Positions 22,401-29,175 of a DNA stretch of 64,000 nucleotides are shown piece by piece. A program made the position numbers and the translations under genes. Position 1 is the stretch's first letter. Each line of letters opens with the position of its first letter. The notes below the pieces were generated by a model. The model worked only from the letters and a program-made list of their open reading frames with translations, made no database searches and was not told the DNA's origin. Source of the DNA: Chrysemys picta bellii (lineage: Eukaryota; Chordata; Testudines; Emydidae). Location of the stretch: the NCBI RefSeq assembly GCF_011386835.1, contig NW_027052998.1:1-64000 (forward strand), in the 5' to 3' direction.

Positions 22401-23072
22401 ACTCCCAGAGCAGGTTCACAGCTGGGCCTCCCAACCAGAGCTAGAGAATGGCTGAGCTCCCTCCTCGGCATTTCCTGGATGGCAGCAGGGCACCTAAAGT
22501 TAGGCATAGCCTAACAATGTCCAAGCCCCCTTTATGACTCTCCCCCTCTCTGGACCTAAGTGCCCATCTGTGCATTGGGGGGAAGGCGTAGGGTAAATAC
22601 AGCCAGGGATGAGGTGCTCAGATACTGCAGGGATGGGGCAGTCCTAGAAATAGTGAGTGAATGGGGTTCATTGGGACTTCTTGCCTGTGTCTGGAGGCTC
22701 CCTCATTTGTGGAGGGCAGCAGGGATGTTTAGTGAAGGTTGCTGGTTGCTCCTGCTAGTCCCCTGCCTCCCGCCTCCCAGCCTGCTGCCTCCTTGTCACA
22801 GGCCGAGAGGTACAGCGCTGGCGTGGTTTGCTGGGGCTCTCCAGAGCGCTGTGGCTCTGACCTCCATTTCCTTCCTTTCAATCTTAGACCTCAAAGGCTT
22901 GCAGCAGGACAGCAACTCCTCGGTCCAAAGCCTGGCTTCTCAGACCATCTTCATCCTGGAGGCGTTCAAGAACCACCCGCCAGCCCACAGCAGCCTATGG
23001 ACATGCTTTCATAGGATAAGAACAATGTGCACTAAGGAGAGCCCGGTCATTGAAGCTGCCCAGCTGCCCTAG
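874..23072 (+). CDS. Maestro HEAT-like repeat (MROH) family gene, 3' part, 15 exons or candidates
   Basis: The spliced reading comprises exons at 874-1003, 5599-5705, 6836-6984, 9487-9641, 10013-10148, 15803-15981, 16089-16226, 16927-17041, 18796-18936, 19956-20146 (weak), 20243-20398, 20885-21005, 21275-21377, 21823-21882 and 22888-23072. It yields about 600 residues of amphipathic helical repeats with MROH-type motifs, such as [31 protein letters not shown] and [14 protein letters not shown] proteins are HEAT-repeat scaffolds of poorly known function, some with germ-line expression. Exon phases chain correctly almost everywhere, which supports a real gene rather than a processed copy. The N-terminal half must lie left of position 1. 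The gene converges on KIF21B, and human MROH3P lies in the same neighbourhood, so this may be the MROH3 orthologue; the paralogue is not proven. Frame breaks occur at about 6905 and within 20885-21005. Confidence 0.8.
1593..2600 (-). mobile_element. 5'-truncated CR1 LINE nested in an older CR1
   Basis: A minus-strand open frame of about 300 codons (1688-2599) covers the C-terminal half of a reverse transcriptase. It has [19 protein letters not shown], the FADD catalytic box and the downstream thumb motif. The plus-strand left edge carries repeated attcatag units, the usual CR1 3' terminal repeat. The frame is unusually intact, so this is a relatively young copy. Confidence 0.85.
2742..3004. 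mobile_element. MITE inserted in the old CR1
   Basis: The sequence begins ggtctatactacagacc and ends aagtgtagacttgcc, a terminal pattern shared with a MITE family common in turtles and with the copy near 52.2 kb. The interior has the phrase ggggtgtgaaaaatccacac. It interrupts the CR1 text between 2741 and 3005. I read it as Harbinger-like from the termini, which is an inference. Confidence 0.55.
4007..4516 (-). pseudogene. CR1 ORF1 fragment, esterase-like (GDS motif)
   Basis: A 169-codon minus-strand frame contains [16 protein letters not shown] followed by NCLPGAKV. This matches the SGNH/GDSL-esterase-like domain known in ORF1 of some CR1 elements: GDS nucleophile block, then a conserved Pro-Gly-Ala segment. 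The N-terminal part is acidic (Glu-rich). It sits just upstream, in the minus sense, of the same element's RT remnant after an internal deletion. Only a fragment remains and no function is implied. Confidence 0.55.
4788..5583 (-). mobile_element. Solo LTR (retrovirus-like), 15 bp before an MROH exon
   Basis: About 796 bp, starting TGTAACAGCTG on the minus strand and ending CCTTGACA, i.e. TG...CA termini. A TATAAAA-like box lies near the minus-strand start, and AATTAAA lies further in. No internal coding region or second LTR is nearby, and no matching target duplication is clear. Its right edge lies 15 bp upstream of the MROH exon at 5599, so it supplies the branch-point region of that intron. 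Confidence 0.65.
5599..5705 (+). CDS. MROH exon
   Basis: The acceptor TAG is at 5596-5598 and the donor GTAAGTA begins at 5706. It reads (S)[17 protein letters not shown] through [10 protein letters not shown] and ends on a codon boundary. The pyrimidine tract is only cccttcccttta, wedged between the LTR edge and the exon. Confidence 0.75.
5855..6460 (-). mobile_element. 5'-truncated CR1 LINE
   Basis: A minus-strand frame at 5924-6442 encodes the C-terminal CR1 RT region ([60 protein letters not shown]). The 3' end on the left carries tcatagaatcatag, the CR1 terminal repeat. It is the same subfamily as the plus-strand copy near 47 kb. Confidence 0.85.
6836..6984 (+). CDS. MROH exon with a one-base frame break
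   Basis: The acceptor CAG ends at 6835 and the donor GTAAGAG begins at 6985. It starts [20 protein letters not shown] and, after a one-base shift at about 6905, continues [19 protein letters not shown] to PGPRLER. The exon is 149 nt where 150 is needed for both ends to be in phase, so one base is missing near AAGACACC. The rest is clean, so an assembly indel is likely. Confidence 0.75.
7488..7745. repeat. Minisatellite, unit about 47 bp, about five copies
   Basis: Repeats of a unit containing cagcccctgcaccagaggg then cctgagccctgaatt. It is imperfect between copies. It lies in the left arm of the hAT element and creates spurious Ser/Ala/Pro-rich open frames on both strands. Confidence 0.75.
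7751..8891. mobile_element. Palindromic hAT-like element (nested)
   Basis: The termini are TAGGGTGACCAGAT and TCTGGTCACCCTA, shared with elements at 14462, 32490 and (diverged) 62975. The interior forms a long GC-rich inverted repeat: roughly 7858-8215 pairs with 8320-8668, so both strands give nearly the same translation. No matching 8-bp duplication is visible around this copy. It interrupts the larger hAT element. Confidence 0.7.
8892..9065. repeat. C-rich tandem repeat in hAT element
   Basis: Imperfect repeats of a unit containing cacccctcctgcaccccaa and cccctgccctgagcc. This is the right part of the outer hAT element after the nested insertion. Confidence 0.6.
9487..9641 (+). CDS. MROH exon
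   Basis: The acceptor CCAG ends at 9486 and the donor GTACGGG begins at 9642. It reads [19 protein letters not shown] through [13 protein letters not shown], then AG of a split Ser codon (51 codons plus 2). The sequence fits MROH helical repeats. Confidence 0.8.
10013..10148 (+). CDS. MROH exon
   Basis: The acceptor TAG ends at 10012 and the donor GTAAGTA begins at 10149. Its first C completes the Ser codon begun at 9640-9641, then [19 protein letters not shown] and a His-rich stretch to REAPLA, ending in phase 0. Confidence 0.8.
10345..11320 (-). mobile_element. CR1 LINE remnant
   Basis: Minus-strand frames contain CR1 RT motifs: [19 protein letters not shown] with FADDTKLGG, then [19 protein letters not shown], then [17 protein letters not shown]. 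Frames are broken at several points. Near-identical 18-19-bp stretches (tcgagccggaacac, atcgagccagaacac) lie just outside both edges and may be a target duplication. Confidence 0.8.
11345..13040 (+). pseudogene. Decayed hAT-type transposase
   Basis: Fragments in several frames include [54 protein letters not shown] and [12 protein letters not shown]. Together they match the hAT-type transposase family that includes KIAA1586/ZBED-like proteins. DESTTLSN lies in the catalytic core, and the ERGFS segment is the C-terminal dimerisation motif. Frameshifts and stops are frequent. No intact ORF or terminal repeats were found, so this is a fossil in an MROH intron. Confidence 0.7.
13371..13405. repeat. 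(GT)n microsatellite
   Basis: A gt dinucleotide run with a gcgcgc segment, directly before the hAT element at 13409. Confidence 0.85.
13409..13670. mobile_element. hAT MITE with perfect 8-bp target duplication
   Basis: It begins CAGGGGTCGGCAACG and ends CGTTGCCAACCCCTG, so the inverted termini extend well inward, including ggtaagcaccctgg and its complement. The flanks gtgtatac (13401-13408) and gtgtatac (13671-13678) are identical. Confidence 0.9.
13870..13960 (+). mobile_element. tRNA-derived SINE fragment
   Basis: tagccgagtggttagggcac resembles an A box, and gggagacccggggtctaaactc resembles a degenerate B box, in tRNA-like order and spacing. It does not complete a tRNA cloverleaf, so it is a SINE head. 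Confidence 0.5.
14055..15560 (-). mobile_element. Old CR1/L3-type LINE remnant
   Basis: The minus strand shows degraded LINE RT text, including [19 protein letters not shown] at 15185-15376 and the Pro-Gly block further 5'. The left (3') edge has tcatagatttcaaggccag, a CR1-type tail. It is strongly mutated and interrupted by the MITE at 14462-14577. Confidence 0.7.
14462..14577. mobile_element. Short hAT MITE (116 bp)
   Basis: TAGGGTGACCAGAT...TCTGGTCACCCTA termini, the same family as 32490-32911. The flanks tcactgtg and tcactata match at 6 of 8 positions, a worn target duplication inside the old LINE. Confidence 0.75.
15803..15981 (+). CDS. MROH exon
   Basis: The acceptor GCAG ends at 15802 and the donor GTACCAC begins at 15982. 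It reads [38 protein letters not shown] and on to ASLSPV plus AG (59 codons plus 2). The HEAT-like helix pattern is clear. Confidence 0.85.
16089..16226 (+). CDS. MROH exon
   Basis: The acceptor GCAG ends at 16088 and the donor GTGAGTG begins at 16227. The first G completes Arg, then [33 protein letters not shown] and KGVLLLA plus CG. Phase joins the next exon exactly. Confidence 0.85.
16605..16682 (-). mobile_element. LTR fragment
   Basis: The minus strand begins TGTGACGAAGTGGGACCG and continues to cctcagtttcccc, the 5' edge of a retrovirus-type LTR family common in turtles. Only the edge is present. Confidence 0.5.
16927..17041 (+). CDS. MROH exon
   Basis: The acceptor CCAG ends at 16926 and the donor GTGAGCC begins at 17042. 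It reads (R)[20 protein letters not shown], then [18 protein letters not shown], ending in phase 0. Confidence 0.85.
17104..18227. mobile_element. hAT element with perfect 8-bp target duplication, carrying a solo LTR
   Basis: It starts CAGGGGTGGCAGGTTTG and ends AACTCGCCGCCCATG, which are diverged inverted termini. The flanks cctatggc (17096-17103) and cctatggc (18228-18235) are identical. The left arm has G-rich tandem units (ggtgcaggctctgggagg). A solo LTR at 17553-18014 is inserted inside it. No transposase is present. Confidence 0.8.
17553..18014 (+). mobile_element. Solo LTR nested in hAT element
   Basis: TGTGACGC...CATGACA termini, with the polyadenylation signal AATAAA at 17923-17928 and a downstream segment typical of LTR R/U5. 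The flanks gtgga and gtggg match at 4 of 5 bases. No internal region is present. Confidence 0.65.
18236..18795. other. MROH intron sequence, no feature recognised
   Basis: Single-copy-looking GC-rich intron between the hAT element and the next exon. I see no exon, RNA gene or known repeat in it. Confidence 0.4.
18796..18936 (+). CDS. MROH exon with HEAT-repeat signature
   Basis: I chose the acceptor TTAG ending at 18795, because the exon then starts [19 protein letters not shown] and continues the preceding FFIQ smoothly. A CCAG nine bases later is also possible. It continues [18 protein letters not shown] to LSLCPDK, 47 codons in phase 0, with donor GTGAGAG at 18937. The xPNxVVRxLxLxGL block is typical of MROH proteins. 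Confidence 0.85.
19025..19185 (+). mobile_element. MIR SINE
   Basis: The core tggctctgtcactgacctgc and the tail gtgaccttgggcaagtc match the MIR consensus in plus orientation. Confidence 0.7.
19768..19812 (-). mobile_element. CR1 3'-end fragment
   Basis: tcatagattcatagattc followed by ggattggaagggacctcgag is the terminal segment of a CR1 with its octamer-like repeats. Only about 45 bp is present. Confidence 0.65.
19956..20146 (+). CDS. Candidate MROH exon (weak)
   Basis: An open frame between an ACAG acceptor and a GGGTGAGT donor contains [20 protein letters not shown], which resembles the segment expected before the next exon. It is 191 nt, but 192 or 189 would be needed to join neighbours in phase. 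Either an indel is present, the boundaries differ, or part of it is not exon. Confidence 0.4.
20243..20398 (+). CDS. MROH exon
   Basis: The acceptor GCAG ends at 20242 and the donor GTGAGGC begins at 20399. It is 52 codons in phase 0: [20 protein letters not shown], then [20 protein letters not shown] and HDECPNVSQ. This is the classic MROH HEAT unit (small helix, basic loop, [10 protein letters not shown] helix). Confidence 0.9.
20885..21005 (+). CDS. MROH exon with inconsistent frame
   Basis: The acceptor CCAG ends at 20884 and the donor GTGAGGG begins at 21006. The right part reads [21 protein letters not shown] and joins the next exon in frame. The left part fits another frame ([16 protein letters not shown]). 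At 121 nt the exon is one base too long or two too short, so a frame break lies within it. Confidence 0.6.
21275..21377 (+). CDS. MROH exon
   Basis: The acceptor CTAG ends at 21274 and the donor GTAACCA begins at 21378. It reads [19 protein letters not shown], then [15 protein letters not shown] plus G. The [11 protein letters not shown] block is among the best conserved MROH motifs. Confidence 0.9.
21823..21882 (+). CDS. MROH exon (short)
   Basis: The acceptor GTAG ends at 21822 and the donor GTGGGTG begins at 21883. It completes Gly and reads [19 protein letters not shown] plus G. Both phases fit the neighbours. Confidence 0.85.
21883..22887. other. Last MROH intron
   Basis: About 1 kb without a recognised exon. 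A stretch near 22480-22600 (cacctaaagttaggca, ctctctggacctaag) looks like worn SINE sequence, but I could not classify it. Confidence 0.4.
22888..23072 (+). CDS. MROH terminal exon with stop codon
   Basis: The acceptor TTAG ends at 22887. It reads (D)[36 protein letters not shown] and on to EAAQLP, with the stop TAG at 23070-23072. In-phase joining with the preceding exon and a C-terminal position make this the end of the gene. A repeat begins about 80 bp downstream and no AATAAA is obvious within 300 bp. Confidence 0.85.
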
Positions 23073-23154
23073 CTCTGGGAAAAGCCAGCCTCCCTTCCCT
23101 GGGAGCTTCGTACCAGAACATGGCTTCTTCCCCATTGGCCGCCTGCCCTGCGCA

Positions 23155-24380
23155 GCCATGTGAGTAGTTAACTGCTCGATAGCTTTCATCACCATGTACT
23201 TTTTGATAGGTTTCCATGCACTGTGTAGCATTTACGTCCCGCCTCCATCCCCATTTCCAGTCGTGTATGTTTTTGGTGCCGTCAGCCATTTTGAAAATTT
23301 ATTTTGTATTATTTTTCTGTGTTTGGCCAGGGGAAGGTTGTGTGCCTGTGTTTTGACATATTTAGAGAAAAAGTATGAATGAGTAGAAAGAGAGACTGTA
23401 AGGGGTTCACGGCTCCCTCCCCGTCCGTCTGGGCGGGAGACCACGCCCTTTGCTATGATACTTCTGGGTACCTTGGTTCAGGGGAAAAGTATCTCAGTGT
23501 TAATGGTTCTAGCCTGCAGTCAGGCCAAGTAATGGTAGAGAGTCTGTTTGCCCAGGGCCCTCAATCAGGGCAGGGTGGCAATCGAGAAGGGGCTGTGGCC
23601 TACAGGCAGGCAGGCAGAGCAACAGAAGGTCCATTTGCCTGGCCACTGATCAGGGTGGGGCAGCAAGCAAGTAGGGGGGCTCTGGCCTACAGTCCGGCAG
23701 AGCTGTCGCAGTCTAGGGGAGGTTACCTCTCTGGTGGGAGAGTCAGCACAACTGTCTGGCATCCAGATTCAGGCGGGTGCCAGACCAATGCAGGCCTCCT
23801 GACAACCAGGTGAGGAGGCTATCACTCCTGACGTTGGGGTGGTGGGGGTAGAGGAACCCAGGCCCTCCCGCTCCACTGTGTCCCAGCCCAGGGCCCTAAC
23901 TGCAGTGGAGTTGTCCGCCACTGGGTCAGCGGCAAAAGTCCAACCGCAACATGCTGGCCGGCTTGTAGTCAATAACACAGCTGAATCTGATTTGGCTTCC
24001 CTGGGCTACTTCCTACATTCGATTCCATGTGTACATGGGTTCCAGGGTTGTTGTTTGCTTCGCTGGGGTGGACGGCTAGTGGCAGCCCCACCAGCTCGTC
24101 GGAGACCCCGGCGTCTTGCAGCTCTGTCAGCCCCTCTGGGTCTCTGTCAGGATAGCGGTCTCCGTTAGGTCTGGGGTCATGCAGCAGGGAAGAGACGTCC
24201 TGCTCCTCCGGCAGCTCTCTCCCGACTGAGCTGGAGGACCAGCCTTTTATAGTTCCGCTTCCTGTCCCGCCCTTCTGCTTCCGGTGGGGTGGCCGCGGAA
24301 GTCCCGGTTCTGCCCAACAGGGGGCGTTCATGGCTCCCTCCCTGTCTGTCAGGGCAGGAGGCCACGCCCCCTCGCTACAG
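23155..24380 (+). repeat. Unclassified interspersed repeat, copy 1
   Basis: It shares long similarity, in inverted orientation, with 29221-33130: for example the phrases tgtttggccaggggaagg and tttagagaaaaagtatgaa, and the frame AYRQAGRATEGPFAWPLIRV. The segment ggctccctccccgtccgtct near 23410 recurs, diverged, near 24330. The family is unknown to me; an LTR-type or composite repeat is possible. Confidence 0.65.
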
Positions 24381-24389
24381 AGGCCTTAA

Positions 24390-24794
24390 AGGAAAGGAGT
24401 TTTAAAAAAAGAAAGATTGGCTAGGCTTAGAGGAAAAAAGGAAAGAAAGGTTATTTTAAATAGAAGAAAGAGGGGAAACTAGAGAAAGCAACAAGAGAGA
24501 GGAGTTTGTTTTATAGATTAGTAAGAATGCGGTAAAAGGTTATTTTTGTTGGGACTAAAAAATAATAAGAGTAAAAAAGTTGAAATAAATTTTAAAAAGT
24601 AAAGGCTAATTAAATAAAAGGGAAATATAAAGGAAGGTTGAGAAGGTTGGGCAAAAGAAATCAAATGGCAGAAAAATTAGCAAGAGATCCTGCGTCAGGG
24701 ACACAGGGCTGTGTAAAGTACAGAAAACAGCAAAAAAGAGAATGATCCTTTTTTGTTAGTAAGCAGAAAACAGAGCTGTGCAAAAGAGAGAAAG
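24390..24794. other. A-rich purine spacer
   Basis: Strongly A/G-rich sequence without genes. Part of it (tacagaaaacagcaaaaa, gatccttttt) is similar to sequence at 28395-28440 on the other side of the Harbinger element, suggesting the element split one older repeat. Confidence 0.45.
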
Positions 24795-25040
24795 ATCCTT
24801 ACCATTTCCCGCCGTTGTTCGGCCATCGTGAACCTAGCAGCACAGCTTCCGCCACAAACTCTGGTCCCCCATTCTTGCATCGCTAGCAAATTTCTACATG
24901 TTGTCAGTGCTGGGCTCATGTGGAAGCTACAGAAGGCAACCATTTCCCGCCTTTTATCAGCCATCTTGAACCGAACAGCTCTCCTACGTTTTGCGCCATT
25001 TTTTCAGGATTACCTGTGCAGGCGCCATAGCACGGCAAGC

Positions 25041-26273
25041 ATGGAGCCCACTCAGATCTCCGGTGCAGTCTTGACCATTGTAAATACCTCGCACATTATC
25101 CAGCAGTATGTGCAGTATCTGCAAAAATGGGCGAGGAAGCAACGACAGCGCGGTTACTATACTGATGAGGACATGGACACCTATGTTCCTAGAAGCACGG
25201 CATGTGGCGATTGGGAGATCATGGTGGCGTTGGGCCAGGTTCATGCCATGAAATGCCGATTGTGTGCCCGGGAAACAAGCACAGACTGGTGGGACCGCAT
25301 AGTGTTGCAGGTCTGGGATGATTCCCAGTGGCTGCAAAACTTTCGTATGCATAGGGCCACTTTCATGGAACTTTGTGACTTGCTGTCCCCTGCCCTGAAG
25401 TGGAAAGACACCAGAATGAGAGCAGCCCTCACAGTTGAGAAGCGAGTGGCCATAGTACTGTGGAAGCTTGCAACGCCTGACAGCTACCAGTCAGTCAGGA
25501 ATCAGTGTGGAGTGGGCAAATCTATTGTGGGGGCTACTGTGCTGCAAGTAGCCAACGCAATCATTGACCAGCTGCTATCAAGGGTAGTGACTTTGGAAAA
25601 TGTGCAGACCATTGTGGATGGCTTTAATGCTCTCGGTTTCTCTAACTGCGGCATGGCGATAGACGGAACGCATATCCCTATCTTGGCCCCGACACACCAG
25701 GGCGGCCAGTACGTAAACCGTAAGGGGTACTTTTCCATGGTGCTGCAAGCACTGGTGGATCGCAAGGGACATTTCACCGATATCAACGTGGGATGGCCGA
25801 GAAAAGTGCATGACGCTCGCATCTTCAGGAACTCTGGTCTGTTTGAACAGCTGCAGGAAGGGACTTACTTCCCAGACCAGAAAATTACTGTTGGGGATGT
25901 TGAAATGCCTATAGTTATCCTCGGGGACCCAGCCTACCCCTTAATGCCATGGCTCATGAAGCCGTACACAGGCACCCTGGACAGTAGTAAGGAGCAGTTC
26001 AACTATAGGCTGAGCAAGTGCAGGTTGGTGGTAGAATGTGCTTTTGGACGTTTGAAAGCGCGCGGGCACAGTTTACTGACTCGGTTAGATCTCAGCACAA
26101 CCAATATTCCAGTTGTAATTGCTGCTTGTTGTGTGCTCCACAATATCTGTGAGAGTAAGGGGGAGACGTTTATGGCGGGGTGGGAGGTTGAAGCAACTGG
26201 TCTGGCGGCCAATTTCGCACAGCCAGACAACAGGGCAATTAGAAGAGCGCAGCAGGGCACGCTGCGCATCTGA
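25041..26273 (+). CDS. PIF/Harbinger transposase, HARBI1-like, intact ORF
   Basis: The protein is 410 residues from the ATG at 25041 (MEPTQISGAVLTIVN) to the TGA at 26271. The frame is open further upstream to 24753, but the family's usual start fits 25041. It contains RETSTDWWDRIVLQVWDD, the helix-turn-helix-like segment SYQSVRNQCGVGKSIVG, then the DDE core: Asp in MAIDGTHIPIL, Asp in VILGDPAYPL, and Glu in VVECAFGRLKARG. VHDARIFRNS, between the first two, is also conserved. Known Harbinger transposases cut and paste DNA together with a Myb-like partner that brings them into the nucleus. No stop or frameshift is visible, so the copy is fairly young. It is a transposon gene, not the single-copy host HARBI1, because its Myb partner and terminal repeat lie alongside. 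Confidence 0.9.
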   Translation: MEPTQISGAVLTIVNTSHIIQQYVQYLQKWARKQRQRGYYTDEDMDTYVPRSTACGDWEIMVALGQVHAMKCRLCARETSTDWWDRIVLQVWDDSQWLQNFRMHRATFMELCDLLSPALKWKDTRMRAALTVEKRVAIVLWKLATPDSYQSVRNQCGVGKSIVGATVLQVANAIIDQLLSRVVTLENVQTIVDGFNALGFSNCGMAIDGTHIPILAPTHQGGQYVNRKGYFSMVLQALVDRKGHFTDINVGWPRKVHDARIFRNSGLFEQLQEGTYFPDQKITVGDVEMPIVILGDPAYPLMPWLMKPYTGTLDSSKEQFNYRLSKCRLVVECAFGRLKARGHSLLTRLDLSTTNIPVVIAACCVLHNICESKGETFMAGWEVEATGLAANFAQPDNRAIRRAQQGTLRI

Positions 26274-26504
26274 GAAGCTTTGAAAGACAGTTTCATGACT
26301 GGCCAGGGTATGGTGTGACAGTTGTGTTTGTTTATCTTGAAGTTACCCGCCCCCTATATATATGAAAGGAAATAAAGTCACAATTGTTTAAAAACCATTG
26401 TTTATTATTTGTCGCACAACACATTGAGAGAAATAAGAAGGTAGATGGGGCAGGGTTGGGTTATGGGGGTGGAGGAGGAGGGAAGGACAAGTCCAGAAAC
26501 CGAA

Positions 26505-28083
26505 TCAAATGTTCGCATATGCCAGCTTTCTGTTACCTGGGCGATCCTCTGGGGTTGAGCGTGTGGGTCCCCATGGCCTCCCCCCTCGTGTTCTTGGGCG
26601 TCTGGGTGAGGAGGCTATGGAACTTGGGGAGGAGGGAGGGCGGTTAAACAGGGGCTGCAGCGGAAGTCTGTGGTCTTGCTGCCTTTCCTGCATTAGATCC
26701 ACCATACAGTGCAGCATGTCATTTTGCTCCACCATGAGCTTGACCAAAGCGTCCTGCCTGCTCTCTTCGCATGCGTCCCTCCTCTCTTCGTGTTCCTGTA
26801 ATGCTTTATGGGACTCCGCAATTGTTTGCCACCACGCATTCAGCTGGGCCCTATCAATGCTGAAGGACTGCATGAGCTCGGAGAACATGTTGTCCTGAGT
26901 TTGTTTTTTCCACCTTCTAATCTGGACCAGCCTCTTGGATGGAGTAGATAGGGATCACGTTGAAACATCTGCACCTGTGGGAGGAGAAAAAGGGAGGGTA
27001 GTATTTTAAAAGATACATTTCAGAGAACAAAGGACACACTGTTTCTCAGTTAAACGGGCAATTCATAGTACACAGCACATCACACATGGCCGGGCAACAG
27101 AATTTAGCTTGCAGCCAGCCATGGTAAACCCTAGGGGCACGCGGGGTTCTGCTTCTTCCGCATTCATTTCAATGCTTTCAAACTGCCGGGCTCCCTTTCC
27201 CATAGCAAGCAATGCCTGGTGGGTTTGCAATATAAAAGGAGGGCCTGCAGGCTCTCTGGGATGATCGCCTCACACAACCCGCCACCCCCCTCCTGCACCC
27301 ACTGCTTGGCTCCGACAAGGCTCTGAGCAGGGATGAGCCCTTTAAACTAAATGCGAACAGCCCAGCGTGGCTGTGTTTCCCCCCAGCCCCCCACCGCGTG
27401 GCTCCGATCAGACTCACTCACCAGAAGTACCTTCTCCAGGGTCATGGTCCGGGAGCCTGCCTTGGGAGTTGGGGGGTGGGCTATTGGTTCCTGCGTTAAG
27501 AATAGTTCTTGGCTAGGGGTGAAAACGGATTCCACACTTGCCGCCTGTGCACTGTCCTCCTCCTCTTCGTCCTCCAATAACTCATCCTCCTCGCTCCGTT
27601 CAACTCCCCCCTTGGAGGTATCCACGGACAGTGGTGGGGTAGTGGTGTCGTCACCCCCCATAATTGCATGCAGCTCACAGTAGAAGCGGCATGTATGGGG
27701 CTGTGACCCAGAGCGCCCATTTGCCTCCCTGGCTTATTGGTCTGCTTGCCTGAGCGCCTTGATTTTTGTATGACACTGCTCTGGTCCCTGGAGTAGCCTC
27801 TTTCCGTCATGGCTCTGGAGACTTTAGCGTACGTATTTGCATTCCTTTTTTCGGAACGTAGTTCTACCATAACAGAGTAATCTCCCCAACATGCGATGAG
27901 ATGCAGTACCTCCCGTTCGGACCATGCTGGATCTTGTCTGTGAATCTGGGACTGCATGATCTCCTGTGATGGTGGACTCTGCATGGTCGCCTGTGATGGT
28001 GGACTCTGCATGGTCGCCTGTGATGGAGGACTGTGCTGCTGGTCACCTGTGCTGCTGGTGACCAAACAGGAAATGAAATTCAA
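26505..28083 (-). pseudogene. Harbinger Myb/SANT-like DNA-binding partner, broken
   Basis: The first part, at 28083-27431, starts with three copies of a nine-residue unit (PPSQATMQS-like), then PAWSEREVLHLIACWGD and the Myb-like helices to MTERGYSRD. A frameshift near 27700 is needed to reach the acidic segment (LLEDEEEEDSAQ). A donor at 27430 and an acceptor before 26974 suggest one intron. The second part ends MFSELMQSFSIDRAQLNAWW and RRPRTRGG, with stop at 26505. An in-frame TGA near 26955 also breaks exon 2. Transposase partners of this type bind the terminal repeats; this copy is probably inactive. Confidence 0.75.
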
Positions 28084-28509
28084 AAGTTCCCGGGGCTTTT
28101 CCTGCCCACCGGGCTAGTGCATCGGAGTTGAGAGTGTTGTCCAGAGCGGTCACAAGGGAGCATTCTGGGATAGCTTCCGGAGGCCAATAGCGTCGAATTG
28201 CATCCACAATACCTTTAACCTGGGATTGCGATCTCGATTGAAGCACTACTCCACTTGCCAAGGTGGAGTACAGAAATCGGATTAAAGAGCCCTTTAAATC
28301 GAAGAAAACGGTTTGATCGTGTGGACGGAATGATTTTTTTTCGAATTAACTCAGCTAATTCCGAAATAAACGACTAGTGTAGACCAGACCTGAGAGAGGG
28401 AGAGTATAGAAAACAGCAAGAGATCCTTTTGGCTTAGTGAGAGAAGGAAAGTATAGAAAGCTGAAGGGAGGGCAGGGAGGGTGGGGGTGGGGAAGAGAAC
28501 TTACCCTTG

Positions 28510-28612
28510 CGGCTGTATGGGGATAGATAGATAGAGGGGGTGTATGGGGATAGATAGATGGGGGAGTGTATGGGGATAGATAGATAAATAGATAGATGGG
28601 GGAGTGTATGGG

Positions 28613-28675
<63 letters not shown>

Positions 28676-28761
28676 GTGGTGTATGGGGATAGATAGATAG
28701 GTAGAAGGGGAGTATGGGGGTAGATAGATAGATAAATAGATAGATGTATGTGGTGTATGGG

Positions 28762-28815
<54 letters not shown>

Positions 28816-28855
28816 GGGGGAGTATGCGGATAGATAGATAGATGGGGTGTATGCG

Positions 28856-28901
<46 letters not shown>

Positions 28902-29175
28902 GGGGGAGTATGTAGATAGATAGATAAATGTGGTATATGGGGATAGATAGATGGGGTGTATGGGGATAGATAGAGGGGGAGTATGTAGCTAGATAGATAG
29001 AGGGGGATGATGTAGCTAGATAGATAGAGGGAGTGTATGGGGATAGATAGATGTGGTGTATGGGGATAGATAAATAGATAGAGGGAGTGTATGGGGATAG
29101 ATAGATGTGGTGTATGGAGATAGATAGATGTGGGGGTGTATGGGGGTAGATAGATAGATGTGGTGTATGTGGAGA
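28510..29175. repeat. (GATA)n microsatellite with GGGGATAGATAGAT higher-order units
   Basis: Long pure runs of gatagata alternate with spacers such as ggggtgtatgggg. The minus strand gives a meaningless Tyr-Leu-Ser-Ile open frame. Short GATA tracts repeat at least ten times. Confidence 0.95.

Larger units (their letters stand above)
24795..28391. mobile_element. PIF/Harbinger DNA transposon with two genes
   Basis: It carries a plus-strand transposase and a convergent minus-strand Myb/SANT-like gene, the standard two-gene layout of Harbinger elements. The right end reads actagtgtagaccagacct, i.e. AGGTCTGGTCTACACTAGT in from the edge, a terminal repeat of turtle Harbinger elements. I could not find the matching left terminus, so the left boundary is approximate and may be truncated. 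Confidence 0.75.

Noticed and set aside
874..23072. Processed pseudogene for the MROH exons
   Set aside because: Introns with GT-AG boundaries and consistent phases are retained.
24753..25040. Upstream extension of the Harbinger transposase ORF
   Set aside because: The extension does not resemble the transposase family, and the usual start fits 25041.
25041..26273. Host gene HARBI1
   Set aside because: It lies within a transposon with a terminal repeat and the Myb partner, as expected for a mobile copy.
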